DNA of 22,108 nucleotides. Source: Methylococcaceae bacterium UBA659. GTDB taxonomy: Bacteria > Pseudomonadota > Gammaproteobacteria > Methylococcales > Methylomonadaceae. Below, piece after piece: positions 7,766 through 16,628 of the stretch. Each line of letters begins with the position of its first letter. Position 1 is the stretch's first letter. A program made the position numbers and the translations under genes. The stretch lies in the NCBI GenBank assembly GCA_002299495.1, contig DBNZ01000066.1:1-22108 (forward strand), in the 5' to 3' direction. Below the pieces are notes generated by a model, which saw only the letters and a program-made list of their open reading frames with translations, searched no databases and was not told the DNA's origin.

Positions 7766-8926
7766 TTAAAGGCCGGCCGCATCTCGCAATGCGTCCACCT
7801 TGTCGGTTTTTTCCCAAGTGAACATCGCCTCAGTCCGGCCAAAATGGCCGTAAGCGGCGGTGGGTTGATAAATCGGGCGCAACAAATCTAATTGAGCAAT
7901 CAAGCCCTTCGGCCTTAAATCGAAAAGTCTGCGAATAATCACCACTAAACGGTCTTCGCTGATTTTACCGGTGCCGAACGTTTCCACGCTGATGGACGTG
8001 GGTTCGGCCACGCCAATAGCATAAGAAACCTGGATTTCACATCGCTCGGCCAAACCCGCCGCCACGATGTTCTTTGCCACATAACGCGCCATGTAGGCGG
8101 CGGAACGGTCGACCTTGGACGGGTCCTTGCCGGAGAAAGCCCCGCCGCCATGACGCGCCATACCGCCGTAGGTGTCCACTATGATTTTCCGGCCAGTCAA
8201 GCCACAATCCCCGACTGGACCGCCGATAATGAACTGCCCGGTCGGGTTGATGAAATATTTAGTGTCTTTGTGCAACCATTCTCTTGGCAACACATGCAGG
8301 ATGATGTCATCCATAACGGCTTCATGCAGGGCTTTTGCCGAGATTTCTGGTGAATGCTGGGTGGACAACACCACGGCGTCGATGGCGACCGGTTTGCTGT
8401 CTTCGTATCGGAACGTGATCTGGCTTTTCGCATCCGGGCGTAGCCACGGCAAGCTATGATTTTTCCTGACTTCAGATTGGCGTTTGACCAACAAATGCGA
8501 ATAAGTAATTGGGGCCGGCATCAACACGTCGGTTTCATTGGTGGCATAGCCAAACATCAAACCTTGGTCGCCGGCGCCTTGTTCATGGTCAGAAGACTCA
8601 TCGACACCCATCGCAATATCGGCCGATTGCTTGCCGATGGCATTGAGCACCGCGCAGCTTTGGCCATCAAAGCCAATGTCGCCGTGATCATAACCGATAC
8701 CACAAACCACCTTACGCACCAAGGCTTCCAAATCCACCCAAGCGTTTGTGGTGATTTCACCCGCCAACACCACCATGCCGGTTTTCACCAAAGTCTCACA
8801 AGCCACCCGTGATTTAGGGTCTTGCTCTAATAAGGCATCCAATACTGCGTCAGAAATTTGGTCGGCCACTTTATCGGGATGGCCTTCGGACACCGACTCT
8901 GATGTAAAGATGAAGCTTTTGCTCAT
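7766..8926 (-). CDS. metK: S-adenosylmethionine synthetase
   Basis: MetK makes S-adenosylmethionine from methionine and ATP, the cell's main methyl donor, as a cytoplasmic tetramer. The 386 residues show the three-domain family features: EGHPDKVADQISDAVLDA near 14-31 with catalytic His16, the ATP-binding GAGDQGLMFGYA, and the loop GGGAFSGKDPSKVDRSAAY. Length matches E. coli MetK (384). AGAGGG precedes the ATG. It is the first gene of the metK-ahcY pair, and the terminator of the rpoD-tRNA unit ends about 35 nt upstream. Its promoter must therefore lie within about 66 bp; I could not identify convincing hexamers, and there is no room for a SAM-type riboswitch. Confidence 0.98.
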   Translation of the reverse strand: MSKSFIFTSESVSEGHPDKVADQISDAVLDALLEQDPKSRVACETLVKTGMVVLAGEITTNAWVDLEALVRKVVCGIGYDHGDIGFDGQSCAVLNAIGKQSADIAMGVDESSDHEQGAGDQGLMFGYATNETDVLMPAPITYSHLLVKRQSEVRKNHSLPWLRPDAKSQITFRYEDSKPVAIDAVVLSTQHSPEISAKALHEAVMDDIILHVLPREWLHKDTKYFINPTGQFIIGGPVGDCGLTGRKIIVDTYGGMARHGGGAFSGKDPSKVDRSAAYMARYVAKNIVAAGLAERCEIQVSYAIGVAEPTSISVETFGTGKISEDRLVVIIRRLFDLRPKGLIAQLDLLRPIYQPTAAYGHFGRTEAMFTWEKTDKVDALRDAAGL

Positions 8927-8960
8927 GCTAACAACCCTCTAAAACATAAAAACCTGAATA

Positions 8961-8985
8961 GACAAAAGGCTGCATTTGCAGCCTT
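8961..8985 (-). terminator. Rho-independent terminator of the rpoD-tRNA transcript
   Basis: On the minus strand AAGGCTGC and GCAGCCTT form an 8-bp stem around a 4-nt loop (8966-8985), and the transcript continues as TTTTGTC. It begins 7 nt after the CCA end of the tRNA gene, so it ends the rpsU-yqeY-dnaG-rpoD-tRNA unit before metK. Confidence 0.85.
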
Positions 8986-8992
8986 CGAGATG

Positions 8993-9069
8993 TGGTGGGC
9001 CATGTAGGACTTGAACCTACGACCTGCCGATTATGAGTCGGACGCTCTAACCAACTGAGCTAATGGCCC
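8993..9069 (-). tRNA. tRNA-Ile2 (CAU anticodon, lysidine type)
   Basis: A complete 77-nt cloverleaf with encoded CCA: acceptor GGGCCAT/ATGGCCC, D-arm GCTC/GAGC, anticodon loop CTCATAA, T-arm GTAGG-TTCAAGT-CCTAC. The CAU anticodon fits elongator Met or Ile2. The acceptor pairs C4-G69 and C5-G68 are those described as recognition elements for TilS, which converts C34 to lysidine so the tRNA reads AUA. The arms also resemble E. coli ileX, which likewise lies near rpoD. Position 27-43 is a U-C mismatch at the outer end of the anticodon stem. The gene begins 9 nt after the rpoD stop. Ile2 is preferred over Met at about 0.8. Confidence 0.93.
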
Positions 9070-9078
9070 CTTGTGTTT

Positions 9079-10908
<1,830 letters not shown>

Positions 10909-10952
10909 CTTGTCTCCAATGAACACACTCTAAGCTGTCCGCGCATAACAGA

Positions 10953-10964
10953 CCATTATAATGG
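10953..10964 (-). promoter_or_regulatory. Palindromic TATAAT between dnaG and rpoD, possible rpoD promoter
   Basis: CCATTATAATGG is a perfect 12-bp palindrome that includes a consensus -10 box on either strand. On the minus strand it lies 45 nt before the rpoD ATG, where an internal rpoD promoter would be useful. The matching -35 position falls in an A-rich stretch (TAAAAA at 17 bp spacing), which is a poor match, so the call is tentative. Confidence 0.35.
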
Positions 10965-10980
10965 AACTGATCCTGTTTTT

Positions 10981-12747
10981 TTAAAAAAATTTCCCTCGCT
11001 TTAATTTCAATAAGCGCTGAAAGCTTTTCAGATCGTCGGGCCCAAGCCCGCCTTCTGTTTTTTGCTTGGCCCAAAGCCGGTCAAGTTTTAATTGATTGTT
11101 AACGCTTACCAAGTTATCAAGGGCGTCATTGAACTCCGCGTCAATACCGTCTCCCAATTGAAAATCCATCTCGGCCAGTTTCCGGACAATCTTTTCATCC
11201 GGTTTATCACGAAAGTGTTCAAGCAACAGGGCCGTGGTGACAGGCTTTTTGTCGAGAACCGCTTGAAGGATAGCCTTAAATTTGTCAGCGCCTGCAAATA
11301 CCAAATCATCCCAATCAATGTCTTTTTCCTCAATCAGCTTAGCCAATGTAGGGTTTTGTACCAGCAATGCAAGTACCTTGCGCTGAATTGGCTGGGGCGG
11401 GTCAGCGTAATGCGTCCGGCTGGACATTTTGTTCCCACTAGAAAACTTTGGCGCTAGCGCCGCTTTATCGCCCGGGTTTGTTGATTCGGCAAATTGTGCC
11501 AGCTTGGACAACCGGTCGTACATCATGTCCTTATAGATACCGTTTGGGATTTTTTCCAGGTACGGCTTGGCTTGGCTTACTAGGCCAGCCCTGCCCTCAA
11601 CTTCGGTAAGGCTGGCGCACCCGGCCTTTAGCCGCTCAAAAAAGTAATCCGATAAAGCCTGGGAGGCGTCCATTCGGCTTATAAAGCTATCGACACCTTC
11701 TGCGCGCACCAACGAATCCGGGTCATCACCTAAGGGCAAGATCATGATCCTAACCCGTCTGCCTTCCTTAAGATTTGGGAAAACCGCATCGACCGCCCGC
11801 CAAGCCGCCTCTTGACCGGCGCGGTCGCCATCAAAACCAAGTACAAGCTCAGAGCTGAAACGAAATAAAAGGTGGATATGCGCTTGCGATACCGCAGTGC
11901 CCAAAACTGCAACGGCAATGTCAAGACCTGCTTCTGCTAATGAGATGACATCTAAATAGCCCTCAACCAGCAAGATTCGTTTCGGCTTGGGATTTTTTTG
12001 CAGCAACTCAAATAAGCCATACACTTCTTGGGCTTTATGGAACAAAGCCGTTTCCGGTGAATTCAGATATTTTGGGACACTATCGTCTAAAACCCGCCCC
12101 CCGAAACCAATGACGCGACCTCGTTTATCGCGGATCGGAAACATGAGTCGACCCCGAAAACGGTCATAGACTTCACCGTCTTCTTTTTTTATTACCATCC
12201 CCACCGCTAGCAGAGCTTCCTTGTCAAACCAACCGGACAAGGCCTGCCAGCCCTCGGGAGCGTATCCCAGCATAAATTCCTTGGCAATTTCTCCAGAAAG
12301 CCCACGCTTTTTTAAATAAGCGACGGCCTTCCTCCCTGCATCGGCTGTACGCAATTGATTGGCAAAAAAATCGGCCACCTGTGACATAAGGGCATAATAA
12401 ATGGCCAGGTCTGGTTGATTAGGGGCTTTAGGGCCTACTGATAATTGCGGGATTGGCAAGCCGACAAAAGTGGCCAAATCCTCGATTGCTTCAACAAAGC
12501 TAAGGTGGCTAAACGCCATTAAAAAACTGATGGCGTTGCCGCCGACGCCACAGCCAAAGCAGTGATAGAGCTGCTTGTCACGGCTGACTGAAAAGCTAGG
12601 GGTTTTTTCGGTATGAAAAGGACAACGGGCCATAAAATGGGCACCCGTTTTTCTTAACGGGACATACGAGTCAATCAAATCAACCAGATCGACCCGTATC
12701 AGTAACTCTTGAATAAATTCGTCAGGAATCTTCCTGTAAGTGGACAT
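10981..12747 (-). CDS. dnaG: DNA primase DnaG
   Basis: DnaG lays RNA primers at the replication fork in contact with the DnaB helicase. The 588-residue protein has the expected three parts. The N-terminal CHC2 zinc finger has Cys42, His45, Cys63 and Cys66 (CPFHTEKTPSFSV, HCFGCG). The polymerase core includes RGRLMFPIRDKRGRVIGFGG and the Toprim segments LLVEGYLDVISL and GFDGDRAGQEAAW, whose acidic residues bind metal. The variable C-terminal part (about 430-588) binds DnaB. The start at 12747 follows GGTGGGGTC and begins the conserved N-terminus; the open frame extends 24 codons further upstream into yqeY. It lies 22 nt after yqeY. The last codons (AAA TTT TTT TAA) form an A/T run. Confidence 0.97.
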   Translation of the reverse strand: MSTYRKIPDEFIQELLIRVDLVDLIDSYVPLRKTGAHFMARCPFHTEKTPSFSVSRDKQLYHCFGCGVGGNAISFLMAFSHLSFVEAIEDLATFVGLPIPQLSVGPKAPNQPDLAIYYALMSQVADFFANQLRTADAGRKAVAYLKKRGLSGEIAKEFMLGYAPEGWQALSGWFDKEALLAVGMVIKKEDGEVYDRFRGRLMFPIRDKRGRVIGFGGRVLDDSVPKYLNSPETALFHKAQEVYGLFELLQKNPKPKRILLVEGYLDVISLAEAGLDIAVAVLGTAVSQAHIHLLFRFSSELVLGFDGDRAGQEAAWRAVDAVFPNLKEGRRVRIMILPLGDDPDSLVRAEGVDSFISRMDASQALSDYFFERLKAGCASLTEVEGRAGLVSQAKPYLEKIPNGIYKDMMYDRLSKLAQFAESTNPGDKAALAPKFSSGNKMSSRTHYADPPQPIQRKVLALLVQNPTLAKLIEEKDIDWDDLVFAGADKFKAILQAVLDKKPVTTALLLEHFRDKPDEKIVRKLAEMDFQLGDGIDAEFNDALDNLVSVNNQLKLDRLWAKQKTEGGLGPDDLKSFQRLLKLKRGKFF

Positions 12748-12769
12748 GACCCCACCGAGCCAAAACGGG

Positions 12770-13219
12770 CTAGGCCAATGCGGCCTTGATTTTATCGCTA
12801 ACAACAGACATGTCGGCACGGCCTTGCATTTTTGTTTTTAACAACCCCATTACTTTGCCCATGTCTTTGACCGATTGGGCGCCCGATTCCGCTATCGCAT
12901 CGGCGACCATGGCGTTGATTTCGGCATCGGCCAAGGCTTGAGGCAAGAATTCCTGTATGACCAAGACTTCAGCCTCCTCAATCGCCACAAGGTCGTCCCG
13001 ACCAGCATCGGCAAATTGCTTGATAGACTCGCGCCGTTGCTTCAGCATCTTATCCAGCACTTGCAGGGTGCGACTTTCATCCAATTGTATCCTTTCGTCA
13101 ACTTCCACTTGTTTGATGGCGGACAACATCAGGCGGATCACGCCTAACCTAGCTTTATCGCCGCTTTTCATCGCGGCTTTCATCGCATCTTTGATGCGGT
13201 CAGTCAGCAGTTCAGACAT
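12770..13219 (-). CDS. yqeY: GatB/YqeY domain protein
   Basis: This 149-residue all-helical protein belongs to the GatB/YqeY family: it resembles the tail domain of the GatB subunit of the amidotransferase that makes Gln-tRNA or Asn-tRNA. As a stand-alone protein its role is not established. Characteristic segments are KAAMKSGDKARLGVIRLML at the N-terminus and the C-terminal KDMGKVMGLLK. The ATG at 13219 is preferred over an in-frame codon at 13243, which would overlap rpsU; with it the gap after the rpsU stop is only 4 nt, suggesting coupling. Placement between rpsU and dnaG is a common arrangement in bacteria lacking the strict E. coli three-gene operon. Confidence 0.9.
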   Translation of the reverse strand: MSELLTDRIKDAMKAAMKSGDKARLGVIRLMLSAIKQVEVDERIQLDESRTLQVLDKMLKQRRESIKQFADAGRDDLVAIEEAEVLVIQEFLPQALADAEINAMVADAIAESGAQSVKDMGKVMGLLKTKMQGRADMSVVSDKIKAALA

Positions 13220-13223
13220 AGCT

Positions 13224-13457
13224 TTATTGTGCGGGACGACCACGACGGAGGTTTTTCAACGCATAACGCTCACGCGCTAATTTCTTCAAATGCCGCTTCA
13301 CCGCTGCGGCGCCTTTTCGTTTGCGTTCCGTGGTCGGCTTTTCGTAAAACTCGCGGCGGCGAACTTCGGCTAAAACACCCGCTTTTTCACAAGCACGTTT
13401 AAACCGACGGATAGCAATATCGAAAGGTTCGTTTTCTTTAATTTTTACTGACGGCAT
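13224..13457 (-). CDS. rpsU: 30S ribosomal protein S21
   Basis: bS21 is a small basic protein of the 30S subunit that sits near the anti-Shine-Dalgarno end of 16S rRNA and helps initiation. The 77-residue product carries the near-invariant segments ENEPFD, RRFKRACEKAGVLAEVRRRE and FYEKPTTERKRK. The C-terminal tail after residue 60 is lineage-specific and slightly longer than in E. coli (71). The ATG at 13457 is chosen because it begins the conserved MPSVKIKENEP; the frame stays open upstream to 13508 without similarity. GGATC about 9 nt upstream is a weak Shine-Dalgarno. It is the first gene of the macromolecular synthesis operon and diverges from tsaD. Confidence 0.97.
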   Translation of the reverse strand: MPSVKIKENEPFDIAIRRFKRACEKAGVLAEVRRREFYEKPTTERKRKGAAAVKRHLKKLARERYALKNLRRGRPAQ

Positions 13458-13527
13458 TATAAGTGATCCAATTATGTTAATATTTGCAAAAGGTTTAGGA
13501 GAAACCAAAAGGCTTAAAAAATCAGGG

Positions 13528-13555
13528 ATTATAACGTCACTTCTGATAATTTCAA
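13528..13555 (-). promoter_or_regulatory. Strong sigma-70 promoter for rpsU
   Basis: On the minus strand TTGAAA (complement of 13550-13555; 5 of 6 to consensus) and a perfect TATAAT (complement of 13528-13533) are separated by 16 bp. Transcription would start near 13521, leaving a leader of about 64 nt before rpsU. This is the best promoter match in the window and ends only 7 bp before the tsaD start codon. Confidence 0.7.
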
Positions 13556-13562
13556 AAACTGA

Positions 13563-14573
13563 ATGTTTGTTCTAGGCATAGAAACTTCCTGTGATGACAC
13601 TGGAGCCGCCATTTATCATTCCCAACAAGGCCTTATCCACCATGTCCTATTCAGTCAAGTCGATATCCACGGCGACTACGGTGGCGTGGTGCCAGAACTT
13701 GCATCACGCGACCATGTCCGCAAATTGGTTCCTTTGATCAAACAATGCCTCAAGGAATCCGGGTTAAACCTTAACTCTATTGACGGGATCGCCTATACGG
13801 CAGGGCCAGGCTTAATGGGGGCATTACTGGTGGGGGCGGCTACGGCTCAAAGCTTAGCCTGGACTTTAGGCATCCCCGCGCTGGCCGTGCATCACATGGA
13901 AGGGCATTTATTGGCGCCCATGCTGGACCACAACCCACCTGAATTTCCTTTCCTGGCTTTGCTTATTTCCGGGGGGCACACCTTATTGGTCCGCGTTGAC
14001 GGCTTAGGCCATTACCGGATATTAGGTGAGTCGCAAGATGACGCCGCCGGCGAAGCCTTCGACAAGACCGCGAAACTGCTCGGTTTAGGCTATCCGGGAG
14101 GGCCGAAACTGGCATTGCTCGCTGAACGGGGCGAACCCATCTATTCATTTCCACGCCCAATGACGGATAGGCCGGGTTTGGATTTTAGTTTTAGCGGCCT
14201 GAAAACCTATTGCTTAAACACGTTTAACGCCACCGCTAAGACCGAACAAGACAAGGCCAATGTCGCCTTGGCCTTTCAAGCAGCGGTAGCTGCGACATTG
14301 GCGATTAAATGTCGGCGCGCTTTGCAACAAACCCGCATAAAAAGACTGGTTGTGGCGGGCGGGGTCAGCGCTAACCAGTATATCAGGGCGGTTCTCAGTC
14401 AAATGGCCGATGCCGAAGAGACAACAATCCACTTTCCCAAACTGGAATTTTGCACCGACAATGGCGCCATGATCGCCTATGCAGGTTGCCAACGCTTGCT
14501 GGCAGGCCAACACCAAAACCTAGAAATTTTGGCCAGGCCACGTTGGCCGCTAACCGAATTACAAACCGTCTGA
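13563..14573 (+). CDS. tsaD: tRNA N6-threonylcarbamoyladenosine transferase TsaD
   Basis: TsaD (formerly Gcp/YgjD) transfers threonylcarbamoyl to A37 of tRNAs that read ANN codons, together with TsaB and TsaE. The 336-residue protein matches E. coli length (337). The N-terminal GIETSCDDTG is the ASKHA nucleotide-binding signature. HHMEGH at 110-115 supplies metal ligands His111 and His115, and SGGHT, the AFDKTAKLLGLGYPGG segment and the C-terminal VAGGVSANQYIR follow as expected. The ATG at 13563 begins the conserved N-terminus, without a clear Shine-Dalgarno. Divergence from rpsU across about 100 bp is conserved in gammaproteobacteria. It faces a small gene converging from the right, 7 bp away; no strong terminator is visible. 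Confidence 0.97.
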   Translation: MFVLGIETSCDDTGAAIYHSQQGLIHHVLFSQVDIHGDYGGVVPELASRDHVRKLVPLIKQCLKESGLNLNSIDGIAYTAGPGLMGALLVGAATAQSLAWTLGIPALAVHHMEGHLLAPMLDHNPPEFPFLALLISGGHTLLVRVDGLGHYRILGESQDDAAGEAFDKTAKLLGLGYPGGPKLALLAERGEPIYSFPRPMTDRPGLDFSFSGLKTYCLNTFNATAKTEQDKANVALAFQAAVAATLAIKCRRALQQTRIKRLVVAGGVSANQYIRAVLSQMADAEETTIHFPKLEFCTDNGAMIAYAGCQRLLAGQHQNLEILARPRWPLTELQTV

Positions 14574-14580
14574 GTAAAAT

Positions 14581-14775
14581 TCAATCGTACTTATCCCAAA
14601 ACCCATACCAATCTATCGTTTGTTTTTTCCGCAATTTTTTTTGGGACGACGATTTCTTATCCTCCAATTCATCCAATACATATTCCAACCCATAGAAACT
14701 ACCGTTGCCGAAGGCTTTGTTCATGGAGTCGATTATATTGGTATTGCCCTGCGTTTCGTCATTTTGACTTGCCAT
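14581..14775 (-). CDS. Small hypothetical protein, charged
   Basis: I do not recognise this 64-residue product. The start is supported by AAGGTGG about 6 nt before the ATG at 14775. The sequence is hydrophilic: an Asn/Gln/Asp-rich N-terminus, a middle FYGLEYVLDELEDK that could be one amphipathic helix, a Lys-rich stretch and a Trp-rich acidic end (DWYGFWDKYD). There is no signal peptide, membrane segment or known motif. The reading frame contains an A8 run and an A6 run close together (complement of 14622-14642), which makes slippage or sequencing error possible. It converges on tsaD, ending 7 bp from its stop. It may be a real orphan gene or a chance frame. Confidence 0.45.
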   Translation of the reverse strand: MASQNDETQGNTNIIDSMNKAFGNGSFYGLEYVLDELEDKKSSSQKKLRKKQTIDWYGFWDKYD

Positions 14776-14883
14776 CAGTCCACCTTACCCTGTCGCTTTT
14801 GTTGCATAAAAAATACAAAACCGGTTGCCCAGATTATCGACCGCGGTTTTGTTACGATTTGCAAGGAGAATAGACAAGCAAAA

Positions 14884-14899
14884 CTGAACAGAAGCTGAA
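14884..14899 (-). promoter_or_regulatory. TTCAG direct repeat, possible response-regulator site
   Basis: On the minus strand the sequence reads TTCAGCTTCTGTTCAG: two TTCAG half-sites with start-to-start spacing of 11 bp, the geometry bound by OmpR/PhoB-family regulators. It lies about 110 nt upstream of the small gene ending at 14581. A possible -10 (TATTCT) follows about 10 nt after the second half-site. No regulator gene is nearby, so this is pattern-based only. Confidence 0.35.
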
Positions 14900-15089
14900 A
14901 ATTGTTGCAAAAAACTGCAATTTGGTTGGAGGTATGCAACAAGCCAATAAATTAATTTAGCTTTTACCATGTAAATGTAGAATTCACCTAGAACCGTTTT
15001 TGCTAAAGGATCATTAGGAAAACCCAATAAAACCCTTCGTTTTGCGCTGCGGCTCAAAGCAAAAAACCAACGGTGGGGGCTGTTTGATT

Positions 15090-15127
15090 CCGTTCTGTTC
15101 TTAGGCTAATAGCCGAAAAACGAACGG
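15090..15127 (-). other. Long imperfect hairpin downstream of rlpA
   Basis: CCGTTC (15090-15095) pairs with GAACGG (15122-15127). Inside, GTT/AAC, TT/AA and GGCT/AGCC continue the stem across small mismatches to a 3-nt loop at 15108-15110. It begins 27 nt after the rlpA stop. No T-run follows directly on the minus strand (GGAATCAAAC), so it is more likely a 3'-end stabilising or Rho-related structure than a classical terminator. A T6 run occurs about 25 nt later. Confidence 0.45.
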
Positions 15128-15154
15128 TATCAACATAGGCTGAGTCGGCCTTCC

Positions 15155-15631
15155 TTAACCAGGCCGCCCTTGCATTTGCGCCACTGCAACCAGCTCGCTG
15201 ATAGGCGTGATTTCCACCGGGGCGGTGCCTGCGCTCTTCATACCCAATTCCTTAGCGGCCGCGTAAGATAAATCCATGACCCGGCTACCGTGGTAAGGTC
15301 CCCTGTCGTTGATCCGGACAATCACGCTCCTATGGTTTCTCAGATTAGTCACTTGCACATAAGACCTCAACGGCAGTGACTTATGCGCCGCAGTCATGGC
15401 GTACATGTTGTAGCGTTCGCCGGTGGCGGTTTTCCGGCCATGGAATTTTGACCCGTACCACGAAGCCAGCCCATGACGGGGATCGGTATGGCGTTTATAA
15501 ACCTTGTGATGGACTTTATGGTGATGGTGCCGGTGGTGTTTTCGGGATTTGGCCTCAGCCGGCGTGGTCAGTACATTGCTAAAAAAACTGCATAGCGCAA
15601 TGGTTGCAATTGTCGTTATGAGCTTGTTCAT
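15155..15631 (-). CDS. rlpA: RlpA-like double-psi beta-barrel protein, probable lytic transglycosylase
   Basis: RlpA proteins cut peptidoglycan strands lacking stem peptides, usually at the septum. The 158 residues comprise a signal peptide (hydrophobic core about 4-21, likely cleavage after AEA at 25-27), a His- and basic-rich linker (about 29-48) and the double-psi barrel from GLASWYGSKFHGRKTATGE (about 54-72) to NDRGPYHGSRVMDLS (about 108-122), which contains the conserved Asp120. Unlike full-length RlpA there is no C-terminal SPOR domain and no clear lipobox, so it is a short periplasmic form. The start lies 53 nt inside the end of mltB in another frame; no later ATG keeps the signal peptide. 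Last gene of the cell-wall cluster. Confidence 0.9.
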   Translation of the reverse strand: MNKLITTIATIALCSFFSNVLTTPAEAKSRKHHRHHHHKVHHKVYKRHTDPRHGLASWYGSKFHGRKTATGERYNMYAMTAAHKSLPLRSYVQVTNLRNHRSVIVRINDRGPYHGSRVMDLSYAAAKELGMKSAGTAPVEITPISELVAVAQMQGRPG

Positions 15632-16628
15632 AGGTTTCGCCCTGTTTTGCTAGAATCGATTGGCTTAATTGATAAACCGCCATGGCATACAAGGCACTGT
15701 GGTTATAACGGGTCAGACTATAGAAATTTTCTAATGCTGCCCACAATTCCACGCCTTGCTCTTGATTTAACTCAAGAATTTTTATCTTTTCAGATAAAGC
15801 CAAGGGGGCGGTTATTTTTAAGTTGAGCGATTCTAGCTCAGCCAATCTTAAATCCGGCTTAAGGCCCTGGTTTAGTTTTTGTTTGTACGAATCGTCTAAA
15901 GCCGTCATCGGTACCGCAACGGGCTGCCCTGGCCGCCAATGATGCTGGTAGAAATAATGGGCGACGCTGGCAATCACATCGGCCTTGCTATGCCAAAGAT
16001 CGATTTTATTGTCACCATCAAAATCAACGGCATAGCTCCTAAAACTGCTGGGCATAAACTGCGGCATACCCATGGCGCCGGCATAGGAGCCTAGGGGCAT
16101 GGCCGGGTTTAGATTTTGCCCGCGGCATAACAACAAAAAATTTTCCAATTCGGACAGGAAAAATTCGCCGCGCGGCGGGTAGGCAAACGCCAACGTGGAC
16201 AAGGCGTCCAACACCCGGTATTTGCCCGTGTGTCTGCCATAAAAAGTTTCCACGCCGATGACCGCAGTAATAATTTCTGGCGGCACGCCGAATCGGCGCC
16301 GGGCTTTTTCTAAAACTTCGGCATGGTCCCGCCAGAATTTCACGCCTGCTTCAATACGCTCCGTGGTCAGAAAAATTTTCCGATACTTAAACCAAGGCAT
16401 CGCTTCGGCCGGTTTGGCAATTTTTGCCAGAATATCGTCCTTAACGACGACGCCATCCATCAATTGCCGCAATTCAGCTTGATCAAAACCATGCCGCTTG
16501 TGCATGGCATTGATGAAATGGCTGACCGGTTCATGGGTGGAAAATCCCCCGCCACAACCTGCCGACAACAGGCTGGAAACGATGATGAGAGCCATGCTTA
16601 GGTTAAAGCGCATCTGGATACGAGGCAT
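15579..16628 (-). CDS. mltB: Membrane-bound lytic murein transglycosylase B
   Basis: MltB cleaves the MurNAc-GlcNAc bond of peptidoglycan with formation of 1,6-anhydroMurNAc, at the periplasmic face. The 349-residue product has an N-terminal signal ending LLSAGC with Cys25; the position -3 residue is Ser, so the lipobox is imperfect, but lipidation is plausible. The catalytic Glu is Glu127 in GVETFYGRHTG. Other family segments are YAGAMGMPQFMPSSF and the EF-hand-like loop DFDGDNKIDLW. Length matches E. coli MltB (361). The ATG overlaps the rodA stop by one base (TAATG), implying coupling. A second in-frame ATG five codons on would also give a valid signal. Confidence 0.94.
   Translation of the reverse strand: MPRIQMRFNLSMALIIVSSLLSAGCGGGFSTHEPVSHFINAMHKRHGFDQAELRQLMDGVVVKDDILAKIAKPAEAMPWFKYRKIFLTTERIEAGVKFWRDHAEVLEKARRRFGVPPEIITAVIGVETFYGRHTGKYRVLDALSTLAFAYPPRGEFFLSELENFLLLCRGQNLNPAMPLGSYAGAMGMPQFMPSSFRSYAVDFDGDNKIDLWHSKADVIASVAHYFYQHHWRPGQPVAVPMTALDDSYKQKLNQGLKPDLRLAELESLNLKITAPLALSEKIKILELNQEQGVELWAALENFYSLTRYNHSALYAMAVYQLSQSILAKQGETYEQAHNDNCNHCAMQFF

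Larger units (their letters stand above)
14776..15154. other. Intergenic stretch with repeats, no recognisable gene
   Basis: No convincing coding frame is found in these 379 bp. The longest minus frame (90 codons from a TTG) matches nothing I know and lacks a ribosome site. The octamer TTGTTGCA occurs at 14799-14806 and 14902-14909, and its inverse TGCAACAA at 14935-14942, the last two making an inverted repeat. AT content is high around 14880-14970. A TTCAG direct repeat and a long imperfect hairpin are listed separately. Parts could be the promoter region of the small gene at 14581-14775 or remnants of a lost gene. Confidence 0.6.

Noticed and set aside
8927..8992. SAM or SAH riboswitch before metK or ahcY
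   Set aside because: Only 66 bp precede metK and 20 bp separate metK from ahcY; most of the former is the upstream terminator. No riboswitch core fits.
14785..15057. A 90-codon minus-strand frame starting with TTG
   Set aside because: No ribosome site, Cys/Phe-rich random-like composition and no recognisable family; it also spans the repeat-rich AT region.
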